64,000 nucleotides of DNA, from the NCBI RefSeq assembly GCF_900103275.1, contig NZ_FNGP01000001.1:806001-870000 (forward strand), read 5' to 3'. Both the position numbers and the translations under genes were made by a program. Source of the stretch: Tessaracoccus oleiagri (GTDB lineage: Bacteria > Actinomycetota > Actinomycetes > Propionibacteriales > Propionibacteriaceae). Below, piece after piece: positions 43,713-51,700 of the stretch (position 1 is the first letter of the stretch; each line of letters opens with the position of its first letter). Under the pieces are notes generated by a model that did no database searches, was not told the DNA's origin, and saw only the letters and a list, made by a program, of their open reading frames with translations.

Positions 43713-46700
43713 TCAGGCCTTGGCGAGCTTGATCCGCAGCCCCAACTCGTCGTCGGTGTGCGTCGGGTCCTCGAGCTCGTCGACCTGCGCGATGGAGGTC
43801 GCGAGCACCTCCTCGGAGATCTGCTGCAGGCCCTCGACCAGCGCCTCGCGGAGCTCCTCGTCGACGGCGAGCTCCAGCGTGATGCGGTCGGAGACGTCCA
43901 GGCCCGACGCCTTGCGCGCCTCCTGCACGAACCGCGTGATCTCCCGGACCTGGCCGGAACGGACCAGCTCGGGGGTGAGCTCGAGGTCGAGCGCGACGGT
44001 CTCGCCCTGCTCGTTCACCACGGACCAGCCCTCGCGCGGGCGCTCGGAGATCAGCACGTCGTCCGGGCCGACCTCCAACTCCTCACCCTCGACGACGACC
44101 GTCGCCCTGCCCTCCGCCTGCAGCGCGGCGGCCAGGGCCGCGGCGTCCGCGTCGGCGATCGCGTTCGCGACGAGCGGGGTGCGCTTGGCGAACCGCTTGC
44201 CGAGGTTGCGGAAGTTGCCCTTGGCGAAGACGTCGACGATGTCGCCCGCCTCCGCGAACGTCTCGACGTCCAGGACGTTCAGCTCCGCCTTGATCTCCTC
44301 GACCAGCTCCGGCGTGAGGTGCGCGTGGATCGTCGACGGGACCAACATCCGCTTCAGCGCCTGCCGGATCTTGACCTTCGACTCGGCGCGGGCCGCGCGG
44401 CCCAGTTCCACCGCGCGACGGGTGACCGCCATCGCGGCGTCCAGTTCCTCGTCGATCAGCGCCTCGTCGAGCTCTGGCCACTCGGCCAGGTGGACCGACT
44501 TCGGCCCCTCCGGGTCGGACTCGACGAACAGGTCCTGCCACACGCGCTCGGTGACGAAGGGCGTGATCGGCGCCATGAGCCGGGTCAGGATTGACAGGAC
44601 CTCGTGCAGCGTCCACAGTGCGCCCTCCTCGCCGGTCCAGAAGCGGCGGCGCGAGCGGCGCACGTACCAGTTCGAGAGCAGGTCGACGAAGTGGCTCACC
44701 AGCTGGCCGGCGCGCTGGGTGTCGAAGTTGTCGAGCGCGGCGGACACGTCACGCACCAGGACGTGGGCGGCGCTGAGCAGCCAGCGGTCGAGCACGTGCC
44801 GGTCTGCCACGGACGGGGCGTCGCCCGTCGGGGCCCAGCCGGAGGTGCGCGCGTACAGCGACTGGAAGGCGACGGTGTTCCAGTAGGTGATCAGCACCTT
44901 CCGGACCGTCTCCTCGATGGCCTGGTGACCCACCCGCCGGGCGCTCCACGGCGAACCGGAGCAGGCCATGAACCAGCGCACCGCGTCGGCGCCGTGGCGG
45001 TCCATCAGCGGGATGGGCTCCAGGACGTTGCCGAGGTGCTTGCTCATCTTGCGGCCGTCGTCGGCGAGGATGTGGCCGAGGCAGACGACGTTGCGGTACG
45101 ACGACTCGTCGAAGACCAGGGTGCCGACGGCCATCAGCGAGTAGAACCAGCCGCGGGTCTGGTCGATCGCCTCGCAGATGAAGTCGGCGGGGTAGTTGTC
45201 GGCGAGCTTCTGCTCAGACCCGGGCGCGTGCGGGTAGCCCCACTGCGCGAACGGCATCGAGCCCGAGTCGAACCACGCGTCGATGACCTCGGCGACGCGG
45301 CGCGACTCCTTGCCGCAGGTCGGGCAGTCGAACGTGATGTCGTCGACGAAGGGACGGTGCGGGTCGAGCTCGGACTGGTCCGTGCCCGTGAGCTCCGACA
45401 GCTCCGCGAGCGAGCCGACGCACACCTGGTGGTCGTCCTCGCAGCGCCAGATGGGCAGCGGCGTGCCCCAGTAGCGGGTGCGCGACAGGGCCCAGTCGAC
45501 GTTGTTGTTGAGCCAGTCGCCGAAGCGGCCGTACTTGACGTTCTCGGGGTACCAGGTGGTGTCGTCGTTCTCCTCGATGAGCCGCTGCTTGCGCTGGGTG
45601 GTGCGGACGTACCACGACGGCATCGCGTAGTAGATCAGCGGCGTGTGGCAGCGCCAGCAGTGCGGGTAGGCGTGGTCGTAGTCGAGCGCGCGGAACAGCA
45701 GGCCGCGGCCGCGCAGGTCCTCCACCAACGTCGGGTCGGCGTCCTTGAAGAAGGTGTCGCCGACGAGGCCGACCTCCGACTTGAAGTGGCCGTCGGGGCG
45801 GATCGGGTTGACGAAGGGGAGGCCGTAGCGGCGGCAGACGGCCATGTCGTCGGCGCCGAACGCGGGCGCCTGGTGCACGAGGCCCGTGCCGTCCTCGGTG
45901 GTTACGTAGTCGGCGAGCACGACGAGGTGGGCGGCCTCCTCGAAGGGAACGAGCTCGAACGGGCGCTGGTAGGTCCAGCGCTCCAGCTCCGCGCCGGTGA
46001 ACTGCTGGCCGGTGCGCTCCCACTCCTCACCGAGCACCTTGTCGAAGAGCGGCTCGGCGACGACGACGCTGCGCTGGTCGTCGTGCTTGGCGACGACGTA
46101 CGTCACCTCGGGGTGCACGGCCACCGCAGTGTTCGACACGAGCGTCCACGGGGTCGTCGTCCAGACCAGCAGGTCCACGTCGCCAGCGAGGGGGCCGGAG
46201 GTCAGCGGGAAACGGACGTAGATCGACGGGTCGGTGACGTCCTCGTAGCCCTGCGCGAGCTCGTGGTCGGACAGCGCCGTGCCGCACCGCGGGCAGTAGG
46301 GGGCCACGCGGTAGTCCTCCTCGAGCAGCCCCTTGTCGTGGATCTGCTTGAGCGCCCACCAGACCGACTCGACGTACGGCGTCGACATCGTCACGTAGGC
46401 GTCGTCGAGGTTGACCCAGTAGCCCATGCGGTGCGTGAGATCGGTGAACGCGTCGACGTGGCGCAGCACCGACTCGCGGCACTTGTCGTTGAACTCCTTG
46501 ATGCCGTAGGCCTCGATGTCGTGCTTGCCGGTGAAGCCGAGCTCCTTCTCGACGGCGAGCTCCACGGGCAGGCCGTGGCAGTCCCAGCCGGCCTTGCGGT
46601 CCACGCGGAAGCCGCGCATGGTCTTGTAGCGGGGGAAGAGGTCCTTGAAGACACGCGCCTCGATGTGGTGGGTGCCGGGCATGCCGTTCGCCGTCGGGGG

Positions 46701-46841
46701 GCCCTCGTAGAAGGTCCACGTCTCGGCGTCGCGGGTGCGCTCGATCGACTGCTCGAACGTGCCCTGTTCGTCCCACAGCTTCAGCACGTCGTGCTCGAGC
46801 GCGGGGAAGTCGACCTGGGTGTCCACAGCGCGGTACGTCAT
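43713..46841 (-). CDS. ileS: Isoleucyl-tRNA synthetase, type 2, with GTHH signature
   Basis: A 1042-residue class I synthetase that charges tRNA-Ile. The first catalytic signature, normally HxGH, reads GTHH (residues 56-59, in NGMPGTHH), the GXHH variant reported in some type 2 enzymes. KMSKH is near residue 600 in ADDGRKMSKHLGN. The CP1 editing domain (residues about 180-430) contains WTTTPWTLVSNTA. Cys pairs CPRCG and CPTCG may bind Zn. There is no C-terminal Zn domain, which agrees with type 2. Translation is probably controlled by the T-box leader upstream. The ATG at 46841 has AAGGA upstream. Confidence 0.96.
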   Translation of the reverse strand: MTYRAVDTQVDFPALEHDVLKLWDEQGTFEQSIERTRDAETWTFYEGPPTANGMPGTHHIEARVFKDLFPRYKTMRGFRVDRKAGWDCHGLPVELAVEKELGFTGKHDIEAYGIKEFNDKCRESVLRHVDAFTDLTHRMGYWVNLDDAYVTMSTPYVESVWWALKQIHDKGLLEEDYRVAPYCPRCGTALSDHELAQGYEDVTDPSIYVRFPLTSGPLAGDVDLLVWTTTPWTLVSNTAVAVHPEVTYVVAKHDDQRSVVVAEPLFDKVLGEEWERTGQQFTGAELERWTYQRPFELVPFEEAAHLVVLADYVTTEDGTGLVHQAPAFGADDMAVCRRYGLPFVNPIRPDGHFKSEVGLVGDTFFKDADPTLVEDLRGRGLLFRALDYDHAYPHCWRCHTPLIYYAMPSWYVRTTQRKQRLIEENDDTTWYPENVKYGRFGDWLNNNVDWALSRTRYWGTPLPIWRCEDDHQVCVGSLAELSELTGTDQSELDPHRPFVDDITFDCPTCGKESRRVAEVIDAWFDSGSMPFAQWGYPHAPGSEQKLADNYPADFICEAIDQTRGWFYSLMAVGTLVFDESSYRNVVCLGHILADDGRKMSKHLGNVLEPIPLMDRHGADAVRWFMACSGSPWSARRVGHQAIEETVRKVLITYWNTVAFQSLYARTSGWAPTGDAPSVADRHVLDRWLLSAAHVLVRDVSAALDNFDTQRAGQLVSHFVDLLSNWYVRRSRRRFWTGEEGALWTLHEVLSILTRLMAPITPFVTERVWQDLFVESDPEGPKSVHLAEWPELDEALIDEELDAAMAVTRRAVELGRAARAESKVKIRQALKRMLVPSTIHAHLTPELVEEIKAELNVLDVETFAEAGDIVDVFAKGNFRNLGKRFAKRTPLVANAIADADAAALAAALQAEGRATVVVEGEELEVGPDDVLISERPREGWSVVNEQGETVALDLELTPELVRSGQVREITRFVQEARKASGLDVSDRITLELAVDEELREALVEGLQQISEEVLATSIAQVDELEDPTHTDDELGLRIKLAKA

Positions 46842-46845
46842 CGCG

Positions 46846-46999
46846 GTCCTTCGTTCGTCTGCTTCGTCGGACGAAGGGACGAGCCGGGGCCCGCGGTACC
46901 ACCCTTCTTGAGCGCGATGCGCTCCACTTCATGTGTGCTCGCTGCCGGTTCTACTGGGCCGGTGGGCCGTTCTTCCGGCGGCTCCGAGGTGATTGCCTC
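46846..46999 (-). promoter_or_regulatory. Translational T-box riboswitch of ileS
   Basis: The minus strand carries the T-box consensus GGGTGGTACCGCGG (46891-46904), whose bulge pairs with the tRNA NCCA end. Upstream is a very short stem I: a GAGG/CCTC hairpin (46986-46999) presenting ATC, an Ile codon, at 46991-46993. Downstream, GTCCTTCGT (46846-46854) and ACGAAGGGAC (46871-46880) can pair and hide the ileS SD, so uncharged tRNA-Ile should free the SD. The ultrashort stem I and translational mode match known actinobacterial ileS T-boxes. Confidence 0.88.
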
Positions 47000-47096
47000 A
47001 TCATTGCCTTGCGTTGCCAGCCCATTATGCGTCGCGTGGGCGTGAAGCTCAAGCAGAGCGTAGTTTAAGAGTCAAGTTTGCTGTCGGGAGGGAACC

Positions 47097-48122
47097 ATGG
47101 GAGAGGGGTTGCGAGTGGGCCTGCTCGGGATGGGCATGATCGGCGTCCAGCACGCCTCGGCCCTGAACGAGTTGCGCGACCTCGTCGAACTGCGCGCCTA
47201 CACCGGATCCTCGCCCGACGGTGCCGCACGCGGCGGTTGGCCCGACGCGGAGCGCGTGAGCCGGGACGAGCTGTACGCGAGGGATGACGTCGACATCATC
47301 GTGATCTGCACCCCGAGCGACGGCCACGCGGCCCAGGCCATGGAGGCGCTGGGGGCCGGCAAGCACGTCGTGGTGGAGAAGCCGTTCGCGCTCAACGTCG
47401 CCGCCGCAGAGCGGATCAACGCGCTCGCGGCGGAGCGCGGGCTGCATGTGTCGGCGATCTTCCAGCGCCGGTTCGAGCCCGTGCACCAGGCGGTGCGCCG
47501 GCTCATGGACTCCGGCGCGCTGGGCGAGCTGCGGCTCGCCCGGACCCACGTCCACTGGTGGCGCGACCCCGAGTACTACCGCGAGGCGCCGTGGCGCGGC
47601 CGGACCGAGGCGGGCGGCAGCGCGCTCGACAACCAGGGCATCCACAACGTCGACCTCCTGCGCTGGTTCGCCGGCCCCGTGGAGGCGGTCACCGCCCAGT
47701 CGGCGACGCTGGCGCACGACATCGAGGCCGCGGACACCTTCGTCGCCACCCTCTCCTTCGCCAGCGGCGCCCTCGGCCTTCTGAGCGTCACGACGGCGAC
47801 ACCGCCCGGCTTCCCGGCGACCATCTCGCTCAACTTCGATCGCGGCACCATCGAACTCGGGCCGGAGGAGATCCTCCGGTGGGACCACGAGGCGCCGCGA
47901 CCGGAGGTGGTGGGGGCGCACGGCGCCGGCGGGTCATCGGAGCCGATGGCCTTCGGCGTGGCGAACCACGTCGCCCAGTGGCGCGACATCGTCGAGGCCA
48001 TCCGCACGGGTCGGCCCTCGTCGATCTCCGGCGCCGACGCGGCCCAGACCGTCCGCCTCACCGCGGCCATCGCGCTGGCCGCCGACACCGGCCGGAAGGT
48101 CCGCCCCGCCGACCTCTCCTGA
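47097..48122 (+). CDS. Gfo/Idh/MocA family oxidoreductase
   Basis: A 341-residue NAD(P)-dependent dehydrogenase. The Rossmann motif is VGLLGMGMIGVQHASAL, the cofactor-binding EKPFALNV is near residue 99, and the substrate domain includes FQRRFEPVH and GGSALDNQGIHNVDLLRWFAG with the Asp and His typical of the family. Substrate not assignable. A GGGAGGG SD is four bases before the ATG at 47097. It stands alone, divergent from ileS, and has no IolR-like site upstream. Confidence 0.85.
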   Translation: MGEGLRVGLLGMGMIGVQHASALNELRDLVELRAYTGSSPDGAARGGWPDAERVSRDELYARDDVDIIVICTPSDGHAAQAMEALGAGKHVVVEKPFALNVAAAERINALAAERGLHVSAIFQRRFEPVHQAVRRLMDSGALGELRLARTHVHWWRDPEYYREAPWRGRTEAGGSALDNQGIHNVDLLRWFAGPVEAVTAQSATLAHDIEAADTFVATLSFASGALGLLSVTTATPPGFPATISLNFDRGTIELGPEEILRWDHEAPRPEVVGAHGAGGSSEPMAFGVANHVAQWRDIVEAIRTGRPSSISGADAAQTVRLTAAIALAADTGRKVRPADLS

Positions 48123-48235
48123 GCCCGGTCGGCCGGTTCGCAGAATCAGCGAGTGTGTTTTCTGGCACTAGGCCCCCGGAGAGGGCTGAGTGCGAACAAT
48201 CTCACCCCGTAATCTGGAGACCGTGATTCGGTGGG

Positions 48236-49111
48236 CTAAGCGGCGGGGAACGCAGCCGCCAGCCGGGCCTGGATCTGCTCGATCTCTTCCGAGCCGAGAG
48301 GGCCCTCCTTCTCCAGGAGCTTCCGCAGCCTCCGCGGCCAGAGCACGCCGACACCATGGATGGTGAACGCGCCGCCGATCAGGGGCCAGTCGGCATCGAG
48401 GAAGCAGAGGAAGCCCTGCACGGGCACGGGGACGTCCTCCAGTGCAGCGGTGACGAGGTCGACCTGCTTGCGCACGCCTTCCACGAGCTTGGTTCGGTCC
48501 CGACCGTCGACGGTGAGCTTGTGGACCGTGGGGCGGAAGAACCCACCCTCCACCTTCAGCGACGGCCTGCCCTTGTAGCGCTTGGCGTCGATGACCATCA
48601 CGCCGTTGCGGCACACGACGATGTGATCGATGTTCGCCCTGGTGCGGGGGACTCGCCGGTCGTGGAGGACCCGGAGCTCGGGCCCCGCGATCCGGTTGAA
48701 CGTTCCGCCGAGCGTCTCCTCGCCACCCGCGCCGACCTTCCACGCCTTGGTCGGCTGGCCCTCCTCGTAGATCTTGAGGAGCAGGCCGCCCGCTCGCGGG
48801 AATCGCTCGCGCACCCGAGCCTCCCGACGTGCCATCCGCCGTTCGTACTCGTCGCGGGCCGAATCCCCGGCGACCCCTTCGCTGTATGCGAGCGGCTCGG
48901 GTGCGGTAGGAGCACCGGGCGTGTCGGCTGGCGGGGGCGCGGTAGGCGGCTCGGCCGCAGCGGCATCGTCGAAGCAGGAGAGGCACTCGATCGCCTTGGC
49001 GTCGCGGAAGTAAACCGCCTGCGCGCCGGCCTCCACCTCTGTACCGCAGAGTCGGCATTGACCCTGGTAGCGCAGCCGCATCTTCTTCGCCGGTCCGGCG
49101 GTGTCCGTCAT
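48236..49111 (-). CDS. NERD domain protein with N-terminal zinc ribbon
   Basis: A 291-residue protein. Residues 18-46 form a CxxC...CxxC zinc ribbon (CRLCG and CLSC). A Pro/Ala-rich linker follows, then a NERD nuclease-like domain from about residue 125 with GGTFNRIAG, the acidic site NIDHIVVCRNGVMVIDAK and the end RYKGR. No helicase is fused, unlike the NERD protein at 31717-33384. Possibly a nuclease in DNA repair or defence; function unproven. The promoter looks leaderless (TAGGCT six bases before the ATG). Confidence 0.8.
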   Translation of the reverse strand: MTDTAGPAKKMRLRYQGQCRLCGTEVEAGAQAVYFRDAKAIECLSCFDDAAAAEPPTAPPPADTPGAPTAPEPLAYSEGVAGDSARDEYERRMARREARVRERFPRAGGLLLKIYEEGQPTKAWKVGAGGEETLGGTFNRIAGPELRVLHDRRVPRTRANIDHIVVCRNGVMVIDAKRYKGRPSLKVEGGFFRPTVHKLTVDGRDRTKLVEGVRKQVDLVTAALEDVPVPVQGFLCFLDADWPLIGGAFTIHGVGVLWPRRLRKLLEKEGPLGSEEIEQIQARLAAAFPAA

Positions 49112-49117
49112 GGCGGC

Positions 49118-49123
49118 AGCCTA
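49118..49123 (-). promoter_or_regulatory. -10 element TAGGCT of the NERD gene
   Basis: Minus-strand TAGGCT ends six bases before the ATG at 49111. Confidence 0.45.
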
Positions 49124-49174
49124 GTGTGTTGGGAGAGGTTTGCCGGTCGGTGATCGGTTCCCCTGAGTTGGGTG

Positions 49175-49206
49175 CGATTCACCCGCCTACGTAGACAGGT
49201 GAATCG
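49175..49206. repeat. Inverted repeat CGATTCACC/GGTGAATCG
   Basis: Nine-base arms (49175-49183 and 49198-49206) face each other across 14 bases. The right arm is part of the first unit of the tandem array that follows. It may be an operator or RNA hairpin. Confidence 0.55.
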
Positions 49207-49310
49207 GACCGGACGCAGGTGGCTTCAACGGACGCAGGTAAACCGCACCGAAGGCAGGTGAACCCCACCCAAGGCAGGTGAACCACACCGGAGGCAAGTA
49301 AACGACCGCA
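49192..49310 (+). repeat. Tandem array of six 20-bp imperfect repeats
   Basis: Units begin at 49192, 49212, 49231, 49251, 49271 and 49291; one is 19 bp, the rest 20 bp. The consensus is close to RAGGCAGGTGAACCNCACCG, and units 4 and 5 differ at only two positions. The period is not a multiple of three and no gene crosses the array. It lies between two divergent genes (NERD protein and duplicated unknown), so repeated regulator binding on one face of the helix is possible. Confidence 0.75.
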
Positions 49311-49360
49311 GCCCACCACAGCCCGCACCCCATAGACTGACCACGGAACGGAAGGTGGGC

Positions 49361-50497
49361 ATGGAGACTGAGTGGGAGCTGTGGGCGCGGCAGCGCTCGT
49401 GGATGTTCCACGCCGGCTGGCCGATGGTGCTGGCGCGCTTCAGCGGCGGTGGGCTGCGCAAGGGCGTGATGCGCGAGGTGCCGATGGCCTTCGAGGGCCG
49501 CTTCGGCGAGTACGCGTGCTTCGGCTTCCGCGCCACCGGCGGCACGGACCCGTGGGGAGGGTTCGACGTGGTCGCGCTCCGCATCCCGGGGGCGCAGTTC
49601 CCGTCGCTGTCCGTCGCCCCGGTCCTGGGGACGCTCGACGGCACCCCGGTCCCGGTCAGCCGGGAGTTCGACCTCGAGTGGCAGGCGGTGTCGCCGTCGG
49701 CGGCGTTCGCGCGCGACGTGCTCATCCCCGACGTCACCCGGCACCTGCACCGGATCGAGTTCGAGTGCCTGTGGTTCGAGCAGGACGCCATCCTCGTCAA
49801 CACGCGCCGCCAGATCCCCACCGAGGACCTCGACGACTACCTCACCATCCTGCACCGCATCGTCGACGCCATCCCCACCAAGGTGCTCACCGCCGTCGGG
49901 GTGCGACGCGCGCTGCCGATGCGTCCGCCGGCCCCCGCCCGGGCGCCCGCGGTGGCCCGCCACTGGTTCCAGTCCGGCACGACGGCCGAGGCGTGGAAGG
50001 CGTGGGCGGCCGAGCGTCGCTGGATGGTCACGACCGCGAAGGACATCCACGAGCGGTTGAAGCACCGGATCCCGGTGGTCGCGGAGGGGCACGGTTTCGT
50101 CGGCAAGTTCGGCGACCTCCCCGTGTTCGGCTTCACCGCCGCCCCGCTGCGCAACGTGGTCGGCGTGCGGCTGCCGGGCCTGACGCTGCCGGAGATCACC
50201 ATCCACAAGGACGACGAGTTGCTCGCCGAGTTGATGGGCGGCGGCGACTTCGAGGTCGGCGACCCCGCGTTCGACCACGCCTGGCGCATCAGGACCGCCG
50301 ACGAGGCGGGCGCCCGTCGCGTCCTGAGCCCCCGCGTGCGTGCGCGTTTCGACGAGGCGCCGCCGTTCGACCGGCTCTGGTTCGGGGGCGACTCCATCGC
50401 CCTCATCACCACCCGCGCGATCGCCCCCGGCGCGGTCGACGGCATCCTGACCTGGCTGCTCAGCGTGGCCTCCCAACTCCCCGTCCCAGGAGAATGA
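49361..50497 (+). CDS. Internally duplicated protein of unknown function
   Basis: A 378-residue soluble protein made of two similar halves, joined by a Pro/Ala-rich linker near residue 185. Both halves start with a Trp-rich helix (ELWARQRSWMF; AWKAWAAERRWMV), continue through a beta region (YACFGFRA; LPVFGFTA) and end with a similar strand-helix block (FECLWFEQDAILVNTRR; FDRLWFGGDSIALITTR). No catalytic motif is recognised. ATG 49361 is preceded by GGAAGG; an in-frame GTG at 49355 is possible. It ends overlapping the aminotransferase start (ATGA), so the two are coupled. Confidence 0.7.
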   Translation: METEWELWARQRSWMFHAGWPMVLARFSGGGLRKGVMREVPMAFEGRFGEYACFGFRATGGTDPWGGFDVVALRIPGAQFPSLSVAPVLGTLDGTPVPVSREFDLEWQAVSPSAAFARDVLIPDVTRHLHRIEFECLWFEQDAILVNTRRQIPTEDLDDYLTILHRIVDAIPTKVLTAVGVRRALPMRPPAPARAPAVARHWFQSGTTAEAWKAWAAERRWMVTTAKDIHERLKHRIPVVAEGHGFVGKFGDLPVFGFTAAPLRNVVGVRLPGLTLPEITIHKDDELLAELMGGGDFEVGDPAFDHAWRIRTADEAGARRVLSPRVRARFDEAPPFDRLWFGGDSIALITTRAIAPGAVDGILTWLLSVASQLPVPGE

Positions 50498-51624
50498 ACT
50501 TGACCATCTTCGACTGTTCCCTCGACGAACTCCGCCGCCGCACCTCCATCAAGTGGGTGCGCTGGGAGCCCGACGTGATCCCGATGTTCGTGGCGGAGAT
50601 GGACACGCGCATCCCGGCCCCGGTGGCCGAGGCGCTGCACCGTGCCGTCGACGAGAGCGACACCGGCTACCCCGAGCGCCCCGACTACCAGGAGGCCTTC
50701 GCCGGGTTCGCGCAGTGGCGCTGGGGCTGGGACGCCGACCCGTCGCGCTTCGTCACCACCGGTGACGTCATGCAGGGCATGCGGTACGCGCTCGAGGCCT
50801 GCACGAAGTCTGGCGACAAGGTGGTCTTCAACCCGCCCATCTACCCGCCGTTCCGCGCCACCATCGAGCGCACCGGCCGGGTCGGCGTCGAGGTGCACAT
50901 GCTCGACGACCGCCTCGACCTCGCCGGCATCGAGCGGGCCTTCGCCGACGGCGCACGCGCCTACCTGCTCTGCTCGCCCCACAACCCGGGCGGCACCGTC
51001 CACACCCGCGATGAGCTGGAGCGCGTCGCAGAGCTGGCGAACCGCTACGACGTGACGGTCATCTCCGACGAGATCCACGCACCCTTCAACGGGCACGAGT
51101 TCACCCCGTACCTGTCGCTGCCCGGCGTCGGGAAGGCGTTCGTCTCCACCTCCGCCGCCAAGGGGTTCAACCTCGCCGCGCTCAAGGCGGGTCTCCTCGG
51201 CGCCAGCGACGCCAGCCTCGAGGCGCTGCGAGGGCTGCCCGCATACGTGTCAGAGTCGACGAGCCACTTCGGCGTCATCGCGCACGCGGCGGCCTTCAAC
51301 CACGCCCGCGACTGGGTGGCGCAGGCGCAGAAGGAGATCGACGCGAACAAGGCACTGTTTGTGGACCTTCTGAAAGAAAACCTTCCCGCACTCCGCTACG
51401 CTCCTTCGCAGGGCACCTACCTCGCCTGGCTCGATTGCGCTCCGCTGGGGCTCGACCACCCCGGTCGGCACTTCCACGAGCAGGCCCGCGTCCGGTTCAA
51501 CTTCGGTTCGGAGTTCGGCCCGGAGTACGGCCAGTTCGTGCGGGTGAACCTCGCGACCAGCCCGGACGTCATCCGGGAAGCGGCGGATCGGCTCGGGCGA
51601 AGCCTGGCGTCCGCCGTCTCGTAA
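50494..51624 (+). CDS. MalY/PatB-type PLP aminotransferase/C-S lyase
   Basis: A 376-residue fold-type I PLP enzyme of the MalY/PatB (cystathionine beta-lyase) subgroup. The N-terminal block IKWVRWEPDVIPMFVAEMD is diagnostic. Others are SPHNPGGTVHTRDEL, the PLP-phenol Asp in VISDEIHAPF, and the Schiff-base Lys in STSAAKGFNLAALKAG. The C-terminal Arg that binds the carboxylate is in FVRVNLATS. Start is ATG 50494, overlapping the previous stop. The SD (AGGAGA) is very close to it, so a TTG at 50500 may be the real start. Confidence 0.9.
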   Translation: MNLTIFDCSLDELRRRTSIKWVRWEPDVIPMFVAEMDTRIPAPVAEALHRAVDESDTGYPERPDYQEAFAGFAQWRWGWDADPSRFVTTGDVMQGMRYALEACTKSGDKVVFNPPIYPPFRATIERTGRVGVEVHMLDDRLDLAGIERAFADGARAYLLCSPHNPGGTVHTRDELERVAELANRYDVTVISDEIHAPFNGHEFTPYLSLPGVGKAFVSTSAAKGFNLAALKAGLLGASDASLEALRGLPAYVSESTSHFGVIAHAAAFNHARDWVAQAQKEIDANKALFVDLLKENLPALRYAPSQGTYLAWLDCAPLGLDHPGRHFHEQARVRFNFGSEFGPEYGQFVRVNLATSPDVIREAADRLGRSLASAVS

Positions 51625-51700
51625 CCTTCTGGTCACCCCCAGATGGTTTGATGGCCCATACTTTGCCCTCACGGGGGACCGACGACGAGAGGGAGGCTCC

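Noticed and set aside
47000..47096. Search for an IolR-like site upstream of the Gfo/Idh gene at 47097
   Set aside because: No match to TTGTCNNRACAW was found, so this dehydrogenase is not assigned to the inositol regulon.
49192..49310. Tandem repeats considered as a CRISPR array
   Set aside because: Units are directly contiguous with no unique spacers and there are no cas genes nearby.
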